Shown here one piece after another: positions 8,506-16,142 of a stretch of 64,000 nucleotides of DNA. Below the pieces are notes generated by a model. That model was given only the letters and a program-made list of their open reading frames with translations. It was not told the DNA's origin and did no database searches. How positions within the stretch are numbered: the stretch's first letter is position 1; every line of letters begins with the position of its first letter. This stretch comes from DASRAU01 sp036005805 (GTDB lineage: Bacteria; Acidobacteriota; Polarisedimenticolia; Gp22-AA2). A program made the position numbers and the translations under genes. The stretch lies in contig DASYQE010000381.1 in assembly GCA_036005805.1 (NCBI GenBank), positions 25,207 through 89,206 on the forward strand, written 5' to 3'.

Positions 8506-9722
8506 CCCGCATACCCCATGGCAACGAAGTGATCACTGCCGATGGCATCGACGCTCCTGAACCCGGCTTCGTTGGCTTCCGCTCTGACACCCGCGGCGAA
8601 GAAGCGGTGGCTAAAAGCCTTTCCGAGCTGGCCTTCCGGTGTGACGAACCAGGTGAACCAGTCGCCGAACTCGCTCTTGCGATCGCCCTGAAGGCGTCGG
8701 CGGGCCGCCACCGCCATGAGTCGAGCCAGATGCTCGAATCGATGCACGAGATGGGCGCTGTACATGAGAACCCCCTGCTCCGTCAGATGCCGCCCGAGAT
8801 TCCGCAGGCACGCCACCCGGCGGCTCCTGCCCGGTATGAAAGAGTAGACGAGGGCGGTCATGAAGATGCCGTCGAAGCGACGCTCGCCCAGGTCCAGTGT
8901 CGCGATGTCACCGGCGAGGAACTCCGCGTCCAGCCCCATGCGTGCGGCATTCTCCCGGGACGCTTCAACCATGGCAGGGATCAGATCCACGCCCAGAACG
9001 TGGTAGCCGAGCCGGGCCAGATGCAATGCCTCCCGGCCGACCCCACTTCCAGGCACGAGAAGGGAGCCGCCCCGGGGCACATGTCGCGCCACGAGATCCC
9101 GGGTCCAGTCACCCAAAGGCACCTGGAGAATCGATTGGTAATTCTTGACTTGCCAGGCGTACTTGCGGCCGATGGTGTCGATTTCGTCGTCCGGCGGTCC
9201 CGGCGCCTGTCCTATTTTCTTGCACCAGTAGATGAGCGAAGCGATCCGAGACGTCACCGGATGGACGCGTGCCGCGAAGCGTTCCAGGCCCCTCCGGACC
9301 GCCGAATCTTCATCGACGACTCCAAGAACTCGTTCACCCGTAATCTCCTCGAAAACACCAGGGAGAACGTCGAGCGCGGTCCGGTAGGGCCCGCCCCGTG
9401 TCCCCGAAAGGATTCTCCGCAGCTCGGCCCAGCCACGGATGTCGCAGAGCGCCAAGTCCCCCGGCGAGACGTCACATCCCCCGACGACCTGAACCTCCTG
9501 GCCATGCTCGATCCAGGGAACGGCGGAAAAACCAACGACACTCAACGGCAATCTCTTCCCTCGGCCGAGCAGCACTCTCAGAGTCGATGCTGGAACGAGC
9601 ATCCCGCCGGCCGCGAGCGTGACGGCTCGCGGGTATGCCTGTGCCCAGGCAGAGGGCAATTCTCCACCTGCATGTGGATCGATCAAGGTTTCGGCCGTCT
9701 GTTGCGGCTCGGTTTTCGGCAC
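8502..9722 (-). CDS. S24/S26-peptidase-like domain fused to a SAM-dependent methyltransferase
   Basis: A 406-residue two-domain protein. Residues about 58-138 resemble the signal-peptidase/LexA fold: LSVVGFSAVPWIEHGQEVQV (Ser66 at the nucleophile position, then the Pro-x-I-x-x-G turn), SPGDLALCD, and ERVLGVV where family members end the second strand pair. The usual catalytic lysine or His-Arg element is not obvious, so the domain may be inactive. Residues about 205-400 are a class I methyltransferase: LLVPGSGVGREALHLA (221-236) is motif I and VLGVDLIPAMVEASRENA is motif II. The start is GTG. A TAGACT box at 9730-9735 sits 7 bases before it. The following HprK-like gene overlaps by four bases. 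The methyltransferase is secure; the N-terminal assignment is by pattern. Confidence 0.72.
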   Translation of the reverse strand: MPKTEPQQTAETLIDPHAGGELPSAWAQAYPRAVTLAAGGMLVPASTLRVLLGRGKRLPLSVVGFSAVPWIEHGQEVQVVGGCDVSPGDLALCDIRGWAELRRILSGTRGGPYRTALDVLPGVFEEITGERVLGVVDEDSAVRRGLERFAARVHPVTSRIASLIYWCKKIGQAPGPPDDEIDTIGRKYAWQVKNYQSILQVPLGDWTRDLVARHVPRGGSLLVPGSGVGREALHLARLGYHVLGVDLIPAMVEASRENAARMGLDAEFLAGDIATLDLGERRFDGIFMTALVYSFIPGRSRRVACLRNLGRHLTEQGVLMYSAHLVHRFEHLARLMAVAARRRLQGDRKSEFGDWFTWFVTPEGQLGKAFSHRFFAAGVRAEANEAGFRSVDAIGSDHFVAMGYAG

Positions 9723-9801
9723 GAGCCGGAGTCTAGCATCCGGCCCGCAACCGCAGGAAGCACAGGGTTTTGGGTTCAGGTGAAGTCAGCGGGCATCTCG
9801 A

Positions 9802-9978
9802 TCAGGCAACTTTAGGACGCTGGCAGGCAATCCCTCGTCCAGCGGCCAACCCAGACCTTTGGACGGCATACGGAAGCGTGATCACGGTTCCTTCCTTGCG
9901 CGCGGGCCGCACGAGACCCAAATCTTCGTAGAGCAGGAGCGGCGCCCTTCCCCCTCCCGGATCGCGCCGGAGGAACAT
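9802..9978 (-). CDS. Doubtful small ORF upstream of the HprK/S26 pair
   Basis: An ATG at 9976-9978 opens 58 codons ending in TGA at 9802-9804; a GTG at 10014 would add 12. The product is basic, with RAPLLLYEDLGLVRPA near residues 11-26 and a C-terminus RSGLAAGRGIACQRPKVA. The aromatic-acidic YEDLGLV segment loosely recalls the YxxPxLxxxGD leader of lasso-peptide precursors. Its position, same strand and upstream of the HprK-like pair, is where a precursor would sit. There is no convincing ribosome-binding site and the match is weak. It is listed because of its context, not because of its coding evidence. Confidence 0.2.
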   Translation of the reverse strand: MFLRRDPGGGRAPLLLYEDLGLVRPARKEGTVITLPYAVQRSGLAAGRGIACQRPKVA

Positions 9979-10038
9979 GCGTGGGTGCCGTGAGCCCGGC
10001 CTCCCCTGGAGCACGTGGGGACCATGGTCGAGATCATC

Positions 10039-10044
10039 TATACT
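10039..10044 (+). promoter_or_regulatory. Possible -10 box for the PBP1A gene
   Basis: TATACT lies 38 bases ahead of the GTG start at 10083 on the plus strand. The bases 17 upstream (TGGGGA) are a poor -35 element, so the call rests on the -10 and the position alone. Confidence 0.35.
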
Positions 10045-10082
10045 CCCGGCCCCAGCGCGCGCGGCCCTGCGCGTGAGGTGAC

Positions 10083-12860
10083 GTGAGCCCCTTCACACCG
10101 GAATCCACTTCCTCTTTCACATCGGGATCCTCCTCGGCCGATCCAGACGCGCCGCGCGGCGGGAACCCGGGCGGCGGCTTCACGAGCGGAGCGCCCCCCG
10201 CCGGCGGTCCGCCCGGCGCAGGCCCGGGCGGCGCCGGTGGCTCGGGCGCCGGCGGCGCCGGCGGCCGGTTCTCCTGGGTGACCCGCCGGCGCAAGCTCTG
10301 GGGCGGCATCCTCCTCGGCGCGCTCCTCGTCGCCGGGGTCGCCGGCTCGACGCTCGGCTGGTTCCTCACCTTCGACATCCCGGAGGTGAAGTCGCTCCAG
10401 GACTGGAAGCCGCCGGTCGTCACCACCCTCTACAGCGCCGACGGCAAGCCGCTCTACCAGTTCGGCGCCGAGAAGCGCATCGTCGTCGATCTCGACGCGG
10501 TGCCGAAGCAGTTCCTCGACGGGCTGGTCGCCACCGAGGACGCGCATTTCTACGACCACGTCGGCGTCGACCCGTGGGGCATCGCGCGCGCCATCATCAA
10601 GGACGTGATCCACATGCGCAAGGCGCAGGGCGGCAGCACGCTGACCCAGCAGCTGGCGCGCTCCCTGTTCCTGAAGCCGGAAAAGACCTGGCGGCGCAAA
10701 CTTCAAGAAATGGTGCTGGCGCTGCAGATCGAGAAATCGTTCACCAAGAGCGAGATCCTCAACTTCTACGTCAACCAGGTCTACATGGGACACGGCCGCT
10801 ACGGCATCGAGGCGGCGGCGCGATTTTATTTCGGCAAGCCGGCGAAGGAGATGTCGCTCCCCGAGTCGGCGCTTCTGGCCGGGCTGGTGCAGCGGCCCGA
10901 GGCGTATTCGCCGATCCGGGCGCCCGAGCGCGCCACCAACCGCCGCAACGTCGTGCTGCGCCGCATGGTCGAGGAAAAGAAGATCGATCGCGACACCGCC
11001 ACGGCCGCCATCAAGAGCCCGGTCGTGGTGGCCAAGGTCCAGGACGAGGACGTCATCGCGCCCTATTTCGTCGAGGAGGTGCGGCGCTACCTCGACGCAA
11101 CCTACGGCGAGGTGGCCCTCTACCAGGAGGGGCTCGAGGTCTACACGACCCTCGACCCGGCGCTGCAGCGCGCCGCCAACCAGGCGGTGTTCGACGGCCT
11201 GCGGGCCCTCGACAAGCGGCGCGGCTGGCGCGGCGTGCCGCGCAACCTGATCAAGGAGAAGGAAGACCCGGCGCGCTTCACGCACGCCACCTGGATGAAG
11301 CCGCCGATGGTCGGGCGGCAGCGCTGGGGGGTGATCACCGAGGTCGGCAAGAAGGACGCCGCGGTGCGGCTCGGCGAGTGGACCGCGCACGTGGACGCCG
11401 CCGGCGTGAAATGGACCAACAAGTCGATCGAGAAGCTGTTCAAGGTCGGCGACCTCGCGCCATTCCTGGTGCAGAAGATCGACGAGGGCAAGAAGACGCT
11501 GACGGTGGCCCTCGACCAGGAGCCCGACGCCGAATCCGCCCTGCTCGTCCTCGATCCCAGCAACGGCGAGGTGCGCGCGCTGGTCGGCGGCTGGGACTTC
11601 AACCGCAGCCAGTTCGACCGCGCCACCCAGTCGTACCGGCAGGCGGGATCGGCCTTCAAGCCGTTCGTCTACGCCGCGGCGCTCGAGTCGGGATACACGC
11701 TGGCGCAGACCATCTTCGACGAGCCGACGGTCTTCGTGGACCAGGCGACCGGCGACCAGTACCAGCCGAACAACTACTACCGCAAGTACTACGGCATCAC
11801 GACGCTGCGCGAGGCCATGGAGGAGTCGCGCAACATCGTGGCGGTGAAGCTGCTCAACGAGGTCGGCTACGGCCGCACCATCGACACGGCGCGGCGCATG
11901 GGGATCTCCAGCGCGCTGCGCCCGTACCCGTCCATGGCGCTCGGCACCATGGAGGTCTCGCTGTGGGACCTGGTCACCGCCTACTCGGTGTTCGCCAACC
12001 AGGGCGTGCGCGTCGAGCCGCACTTCATCCGCCAGGTCGTCGATCGCGAGGGACGCGTGCGCGAGGAGGCCAAGCCGCGCGTCGTCGAGGCGATCCGCGC
12101 CGACGTGGCGTATCTCATGACGTACCTGCTCGAAGGCGTCACCGAGGTGGGGACCGGCGCCGCCGCCGCGTCGGCGCTCGACCGCGTCGTCGCCGGCAAG
12201 ACCGGCACGACCGACGACCTGGCCGACGCCTGGTTCGTCGGTTTCAGTCCGAGCCTGATCGCCGGCGCCTGGGTCGGCTTCGATCAGAAGAAGCCGCTCG
12301 GCGAGGGGGAAACCGGCGCCAAGGCGGCCCTGCCGATCTGGATCGAGTTCATGCAGGCGGCGCACGAAGGCAAGCCGGTGGAGAAGTTCACCAAGCCGGC
12401 CAACATCGCCTACACGCCCATCGACCGGCGGCTCGGCAAGCTCGCCACCTCGGATTCGCACTGCCCGTCGCCTTTCCTCGAGGCGTTCATCGAGGGAACC
12501 GAGCCGACCGAGGCGTGCTCCGAGGCGGAGCACTTCCGCGCCTCGCTCCCCTACTACTTGCAGAAGTTCGAGATCAGCCGCGACCTGGAGCTGCGCATCG
12601 AGCCCGAGGTGGTCGCGAACCTGGTGCGCCAGGGCTCCGGCGACCTCGAGCTGGCGCCGGACGGCAAGGAGCTGATCCTCAAGGGCGACGACGGCAGCGA
12701 GCGGCACCTGAAGCTCGACCTCAGCCGCGGCGAGCGCAAGGACCTGCAGGCCGGGCTCCAGGTGCTGCAGCCCATCGGAGCCCAGGACGGCGCCACCGGC
12801 GAGGTCCCGGTCGGCATCGACGGCCGCCCGGCGACCATCGTCCCGATCAAACCCGACTAA
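10083..12860 (+). CDS. Class A penicillin-binding protein, PBP1A family
   Basis: A bifunctional peptidoglycan glycosyltransferase/transpeptidase that polymerises lipid II and cross-links the glycan strands, anchored in the inner membrane. The 925 residues start with a cytoplasmic tail of about 65 residues that is very rich in Gly, Pro and Ala. One membrane segment follows (LWGGILLGALLVAGVAGS, about 72-90). The GT51 domain has the catalytic Glu in TEDAHFYDHVG (about 151-161) and QGGSTLTQQLARSLF. The transpeptidase domain has SAFK (about 522) as SxxK, SRN as SxN, and KTGTTDD (about 706) as KTG. GTG start with GAGGTGAC directly upstream. Its stop codon overlaps the stop of ald on the other strand. 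It stands alone on the plus strand. Confidence 0.95.
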   Translation: MSPFTPESTSSFTSGSSSADPDAPRGGNPGGGFTSGAPPAGGPPGAGPGGAGGSGAGGAGGRFSWVTRRRKLWGGILLGALLVAGVAGSTLGWFLTFDIPEVKSLQDWKPPVVTTLYSADGKPLYQFGAEKRIVVDLDAVPKQFLDGLVATEDAHFYDHVGVDPWGIARAIIKDVIHMRKAQGGSTLTQQLARSLFLKPEKTWRRKLQEMVLALQIEKSFTKSEILNFYVNQVYMGHGRYGIEAAARFYFGKPAKEMSLPESALLAGLVQRPEAYSPIRAPERATNRRNVVLRRMVEEKKIDRDTATAAIKSPVVVAKVQDEDVIAPYFVEEVRRYLDATYGEVALYQEGLEVYTTLDPALQRAANQAVFDGLRALDKRRGWRGVPRNLIKEKEDPARFTHATWMKPPMVGRQRWGVITEVGKKDAAVRLGEWTAHVDAAGVKWTNKSIEKLFKVGDLAPFLVQKIDEGKKTLTVALDQEPDAESALLVLDPSNGEVRALVGGWDFNRSQFDRATQSYRQAGSAFKPFVYAAALESGYTLAQTIFDEPTVFVDQATGDQYQPNNYYRKYYGITTLREAMEESRNIVAVKLLNEVGYGRTIDTARRMGISSALRPYPSMALGTMEVSLWDLVTAYSVFANQGVRVEPHFIRQVVDREGRVREEAKPRVVEAIRADVAYLMTYLLEGVTEVGTGAAAASALDRVVAGKTGTTDDLADAWFVGFSPSLIAGAWVGFDQKKPLGEGETGAKAALPIWIEFMQAAHEGKPVEKFTKPANIAYTPIDRRLGKLATSDSHCPSPFLEAFIEGTEPTEACSEAEHFRASLPYYLQKFEISRDLELRIEPEVVANLVRQGSGDLELAPDGKELILKGDDGSERHLKLDLSRGERKDLQAGLQVLQPIGAQDGATGEVPVGIDGRPATIVPIKPD

Positions 12861-13972
12861 TCGATCGCGGCTTCGACGGGCGTGTAGGCCAGTCCCTGCG
12901 AGGTGGCGACCGCCTCGCACGTCACCTTGCCGGCGTGGACGTTCAGCCCGGGACGCAGCGTCGGGTCTTCGCGCAGGGCGTCCCTTAATCCCTTTCCGGC
13001 GATTCTCAGGATGTACGGGAGCGTGGCGTTGGTCAACGCGAACGTGGAGGTGCGCGGCACCGCACCCGGCATGTTGGCGACGCAGTAGTGCACGACGCCG
13101 TCCACGACGTAGGTCGGGTCGCTGTGGGTCGTCGGGTGCGTCGTCTCGATGCAGCCTCCCTGGTCCACGGCCACGTCGACGATGACCGAACCTTTCTTCA
13201 TGTGGCCGAGCATGGCGCGCGTCACCAGGCGCGGCGCCGAGGCCCCCGGCACCAGAACCGCGCCCACCAGCAGGTCGGCGCGCCGCACGGCTTCGTGCAC
13301 ATACGCGGTCGTCGAATAGACCGTGGTCACCTGGCCGCGGAAGATCTCGTCGAGGTAGCGCAGGCGCGGCAGCGATCGGTCGAGCACCGTCACCTTGGCG
13401 CCGAGCCCGAGCGCCATGAAGGCGGCGTTGATCCCGACCACGCCGCCGCCGAGGATGACGACGTCGCCGTGCGGCACGCCGGGCACGCCCGCGAGCAGCA
13501 CGCCGCGCCCGCCCATCGGCCGGCTCAGGAAGTAGGCGCCGACCTGGATCGCCATGCGCCCCGCCACCTCGCTCATCGGCGTCAGCAGCGGCAGCCCGCC
13601 GTCGGAGTCGGTGATGGTCTCGTAGGCGATGGCGGTCGAGCCGCCGTCGACGAGCGCGCGCGTCAGCTCGGGGGCGGGCGCGAGGTGCAGGTAGGTGAAG
13701 AGGATCTGCCCGCGACGCAGCAGCTTCGTCTCCGCCGCCAGCGGCTCCTTCACCTTGACCACGAGATCGGCGCGGCGGAAGACGGCGGCCGCGTCGGCCA
13801 CGACCACCGCGCCCGCCTTCTCGTAGGCCTCGTTCTCGATGCCGCTGCCGAGCCCCGCTCCGTCCTGGACCAGCACCTGGTGGCCGTGCTCGACCAGCGC
13901 CCGCACGCCGGCGGGGACCAGGCTGACGCGGTACTCGTTGTCCTTGATCTCCTTCGGCACTCCGATCTGCAT
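12857..13972 (-). CDS. ald: Alanine dehydrogenase
   Basis: Catalyses NAD-dependent reversible oxidative deamination of L-alanine to pyruvate and ammonia. The 371-residue product matches the family length. The N-terminus GVPKEIKDNEYRVSLVPAG is the family signature, LVVKVKEPLAAE carries the substrate-binding lysine, and the NAD fold begins at VVILGGGVVGINAAFMALG (about 168-186). GGCIETTHPTTHSDPTYVVDGV lies in the catalytic cleft region. The ATG at 13970-13972 follows the aldehyde dehydrogenase stop (13975-13977) by two bases, so the two form an operon driven from 15587-15616. Together they suggest amino-acid or amine catabolism feeding pyruvate. Confidence 0.96.
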   Translation of the reverse strand: MQIGVPKEIKDNEYRVSLVPAGVRALVEHGHQVLVQDGAGLGSGIENEAYEKAGAVVVADAAAVFRRADLVVKVKEPLAAETKLLRRGQILFTYLHLAPAPELTRALVDGGSTAIAYETITDSDGGLPLLTPMSEVAGRMAIQVGAYFLSRPMGGRGVLLAGVPGVPHGDVVILGGGVVGINAAFMALGLGAKVTVLDRSLPRLRYLDEIFRGQVTTVYSTTAYVHEAVRRADLLVGAVLVPGASAPRLVTRAMLGHMKKGSVIVDVAVDQGGCIETTHPTTHSDPTYVVDGVVHYCVANMPGAVPRTSTFALTNATLPYILRIAGKGLRDALREDPTLRPGLNVHAGKVTCEAVATSQGLAYTPVEAAID

Positions 13973-13974
13973 GG

Positions 13975-15519
13975 TCACGACGCCGCGTCTCCCCGCCACG
14001 GCGCGGAGGCGCCGCGGTCCGGTCCATTGTTGTCGATCTGCGCCTTCTGCAGCCGTCCGGAGTGATCGACGTAGACCGTCTTCCACTCGGTGAAGATCTC
14101 GATGGCGGTCGCCGCCGATCCCTCGCGGTGGCCGTTGCCGGTCTGCTTGGTGCCGCCGAACGGCAGGTGGGTCTCCGCCCCGATGGTGGAGGAGTTGATG
14201 TAGGTGATGCCCGCCTCCAGGTCGCGCGCCGCGCGGAAGGCGCGGTTGACGTCGCGCGTGTAGATCGCCGAGGACAGGCCGTAGACCGTGTCGTTGGCCA
14301 TGCGGATCGCCGCGTCGAACCCGTCCGAGGCGAGGACCGACACGACCGGGCCGAAGATCTCCTCGCGCGCGATGCGCATCGCCGGGGTCACGCCGGTGAA
14401 GACGGTCGGCGCGAAGAAGAAGCCGTGCTGCAGCGCCCCCTCCTCGAGCCGCGTCCCGCCGCAGGCGAGCTTCGCCCCTTCGTCGCGGCCGATGGCGACG
14501 TACTGCTCGACCTTCCTGCGCTGCGCCTCGCTGACCAGCGGTCCCAGGTCGTTGCGCTCGTCGAGCGGATCGCCGGCGCGCAGCGCGCGGGCGCGATCCA
14601 CCAGGCGGCGCACGAACTCGTCGTGCACCGCGCCATCGACGATGACGCGGCTGGTGGCGGTGCAGCGCTGCCCCGCGGTCCCGAACGCACCCCACAGCGC
14701 GCCGTCCACGGCGAGATCGAGATCGGCGTCGTCGCAGACGAGCAGCGCGTTCTTCCCGCCCATCTCGAGCGACACGCGCTTGTGCCCTTCGGCGCAGGCG
14801 ATCGCCACGCGCCGGCCGGTCTCGGACGACCCGGTGAACGACACGAGGGTCACGCCGGGATGACGCGTGATCGCCTCCCCCGCCGCGCTGCCGGTGCCGG
14901 TCACGAGGTTGACGACGCCGCGCGGCGCCCCGGCCTCGACCGCGATCGACGCGAGGTGCCACGCGAGCAGCGGAGCGTCGCTCGACGGCTTGAGCACGAC
15001 GGTGTTGCCGCAGACGAGCGCAGGAATCAGCTTCCAGGACGGGATCGCCAGCGGGAAGTTCCACGGCGCGATGAGCCCGCAGACACCCACCGGCTGCCGC
15101 GTGGTGTAGCAGGTCTTGTCCGGAAGCTCCGAGGGGGTCGTGAAGCCGTGCAGCCGGCGTCCTTCGCCGCCGATGTGGAAGCAGACGTCGATCCCTTCCT
15201 GGACGTCGCCGCGCGCCTCGCTCAGGGGCTTCCCCATCTCCAGCGCCATGGCGCGCGCCAGCTCCTCCTTGCGCCGCGCCAGGATCTCCCCCATGCGAAA
15301 GACGATCTCGCCCCGCTTGGGCGCCGGAACCAGGCGCCAGGAGCGGAAGGCCTTGGCCGCGGCCTCGACCGCGCCGGCGATGTCCTCGGCGCCCGAATCG
15401 GGAAAGGTGGCGACGATCTGGCGCGTGTCGGAAGGATTCTGATCCGCGAAGGTGCGGCCGCCTTTCGACGGGACCCACTCGCCGTCGATGAGATTGCCGA
15501 AGGTCTTCGCCGTCGTCAT
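13975..15519 (-). CDS. NAD(P)-dependent aldehyde dehydrogenase
   Basis: Oxidises an aldehyde to the acid. All catalytic residues are present in the 514-residue product: Asn154 in APWNFP, Glu252 in LEMGGKN and Cys286 in GTAGQRCTATSR, plus the cofactor-loop FTGSSETGRRVA. The C-terminal THLPFGGTKQTGNGHREG is most like the group containing 2-oxoglutarate semialdehyde and related semialdehyde dehydrogenases. That is a family resemblance, not proof of substrate. About 25 extra residues (RLQKAQIDNNGPDRG...) follow the usual end. It leads an operon with ald. The promoter (15587-15616) and a palindrome beside the predicted transcription start suggest repressor control. Confidence 0.9.
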   Translation of the reverse strand: MTTAKTFGNLIDGEWVPSKGGRTFADQNPSDTRQIVATFPDSGAEDIAGAVEAAAKAFRSWRLVPAPKRGEIVFRMGEILARRKEELARAMALEMGKPLSEARGDVQEGIDVCFHIGGEGRRLHGFTTPSELPDKTCYTTRQPVGVCGLIAPWNFPLAIPSWKLIPALVCGNTVVLKPSSDAPLLAWHLASIAVEAGAPRGVVNLVTGTGSAAGEAITRHPGVTLVSFTGSSETGRRVAIACAEGHKRVSLEMGGKNALLVCDDADLDLAVDGALWGAFGTAGQRCTATSRVIVDGAVHDEFVRRLVDRARALRAGDPLDERNDLGPLVSEAQRRKVEQYVAIGRDEGAKLACGGTRLEEGALQHGFFFAPTVFTGVTPAMRIAREEIFGPVVSVLASDGFDAAIRMANDTVYGLSSAIYTRDVNRAFRAARDLEAGITYINSSTIGAETHLPFGGTKQTGNGHREGSAATAIEIFTEWKTVYVDHSGRLQKAQIDNNGPDRGASAPWRGDAAS

Positions 15520-15566
15520 CTCGACCCGGCTCCCCGGCCTGCGCGACGGCCCGGGAAGTCCTTTGG

Positions 15567-15582
15567 CTCCAATTGGTTGGAG
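15567..15582. promoter_or_regulatory. Palindrome CTCCAA-TTGG-TTGGAG, possible operator
   Basis: A perfect 6-base inverted repeat with a 4-base centre sits 4 bases downstream of the -10 box of the aldehyde dehydrogenase promoter, over the predicted transcription start. That is a usual place for a repressor site. No regulator gene is adjacent. Confidence 0.45.
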
Positions 15583-15586
15583 CGCG

Positions 15587-15616
15587 ATGCTAGCAGAGGC
15601 CTCGAGGCACGGTCAA
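15587..15616 (-). promoter_or_regulatory. Sigma-70-type promoter for the aldehyde dehydrogenase-ald operon
   Basis: Minus strand: TTGACC (15611-15616), an 18-base spacer, then TAGCAT (15587-15592). The predicted start is near 15580, giving a leader of about 60 bases before the ATG at 15519. Confidence 0.55.
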
Positions 15617-15633
15617 GGCGCGGGAGTGCGGAT

Positions 15634-15683
15634 CGCTTCCAGAAGCACCAAGACCCGGAGGCTCTGGGAAGCGCTCCGGGTCT
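15634..15683. repeat. Two interleaved perfect inverted repeats
   Basis: CGCTTCC (15634-15640) pairs with GGAAGCG (15667-15673), and AGACCCGGAG (15651-15660) pairs with CTCCGGGTCT (15674-15683). The arms alternate A-B-A'-B', so both stems can coexist only as a pseudoknot; otherwise they are alternatives. The element lies just upstream of the aldehyde dehydrogenase promoter. Confidence 0.6.
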
Positions 15684-16010
15684 CGAGTCTGGCTTGATCT
15701 TGTCTGTCTTACTGTCTTTCTTCGCCTGGGGTGAGGTTCGGTCGGTCCGTCACGCTGCCGGCATCGCCGTATTCGCCGAATCTTTTGCTCTCGCTCTATT
15801 AGGGTGGGCACTCATGGGATGGCAGGGGGTCTTGCGTGGGTGACTGCTCATCCGGTTTGCGTGACAGACCGACCGTTGCATCCTTCGAACCTCTTCTCTG
15901 CCCGATGCAGTGAACGCTTGGCTCACGGCCTCGGTTCCGCCGCTTATCAAGCAATTCACATGCCCACGACAGCGAAAGGGGACGGGTTAATGGCCGTCTC
16001 CATCTAAACC

Positions 16011-16030
16011 ACTGACCTGTCAGTCTTTTT
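16011..16030 (+). terminator. Terminator-like hairpin with T-run
   Basis: ACTGA/TCAGT (16011-16024 with a short loop) is followed by CTTTTT on the plus strand. The stem is short and A/T-containing, so strength is doubtful. No established plus-strand gene precedes it. Confidence 0.4.
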
Positions 16031-16142
16031 GTCGTCATGCCTCAGGGGAATAACCCGCAGCTTCTGGTCAGGGAAACTCTTCAGCGCGACGAATTGACGC
16101 GGAAACGCGATGCGGGCGACTGTCCGGACTGTCCGCCGATGG

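Larger units (their letters stand above)
9723..10082. other. 360-base intergenic region between the island and the PBP1A gene
   Basis: This divergent region holds a minus-strand TAGACT -10 box next to the methyltransferase start and a possible 58-codon minus-strand ORF (9802-9978). It also holds a plus-strand TATACT box at 10039-10044 that suits the PBP1A gene. I see no tRNA, terminator or repeat in it. Confidence 0.5.
15520..16142. other. 623-base intergenic region
   Basis: No protein gene is convincing here. From the minus-strand side it holds the promoter and palindrome of the aldehyde dehydrogenase operon (15567-15616). Next come two interleaved perfect inverted repeats (15634-15683). 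Then there is a stretch without recognisable signal, bracketed by the complementary heptamers GTGGGCA (15804-15810) and TGCCCAC (15961-15967). A terminator-like hairpin with a T-run (16011-16030) reads on the plus strand. The only ORF ending near that hairpin (15804-16007, plus) shows no family features. Confidence 0.55.

Noticed and set aside
10038..14027. 1329-codon minus-strand ORF across PBP1A and ald
   Set aside because: Antisense to PBP1A and out of frame with ald; no motifs. High G+C removes stop codons in this frame.
15882..15893. GAGGTTCGAAGG on the minus strand, like a tRNA T-loop
   Set aside because: No matching acceptor, D or anticodon stems could be folded around it.
15804..16007. 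67-codon plus-strand ORF before the terminator-like hairpin
   Set aside because: No ribosome-binding site, no family features and poor codon usage for this genome; the RNA interpretation is at least as likely.
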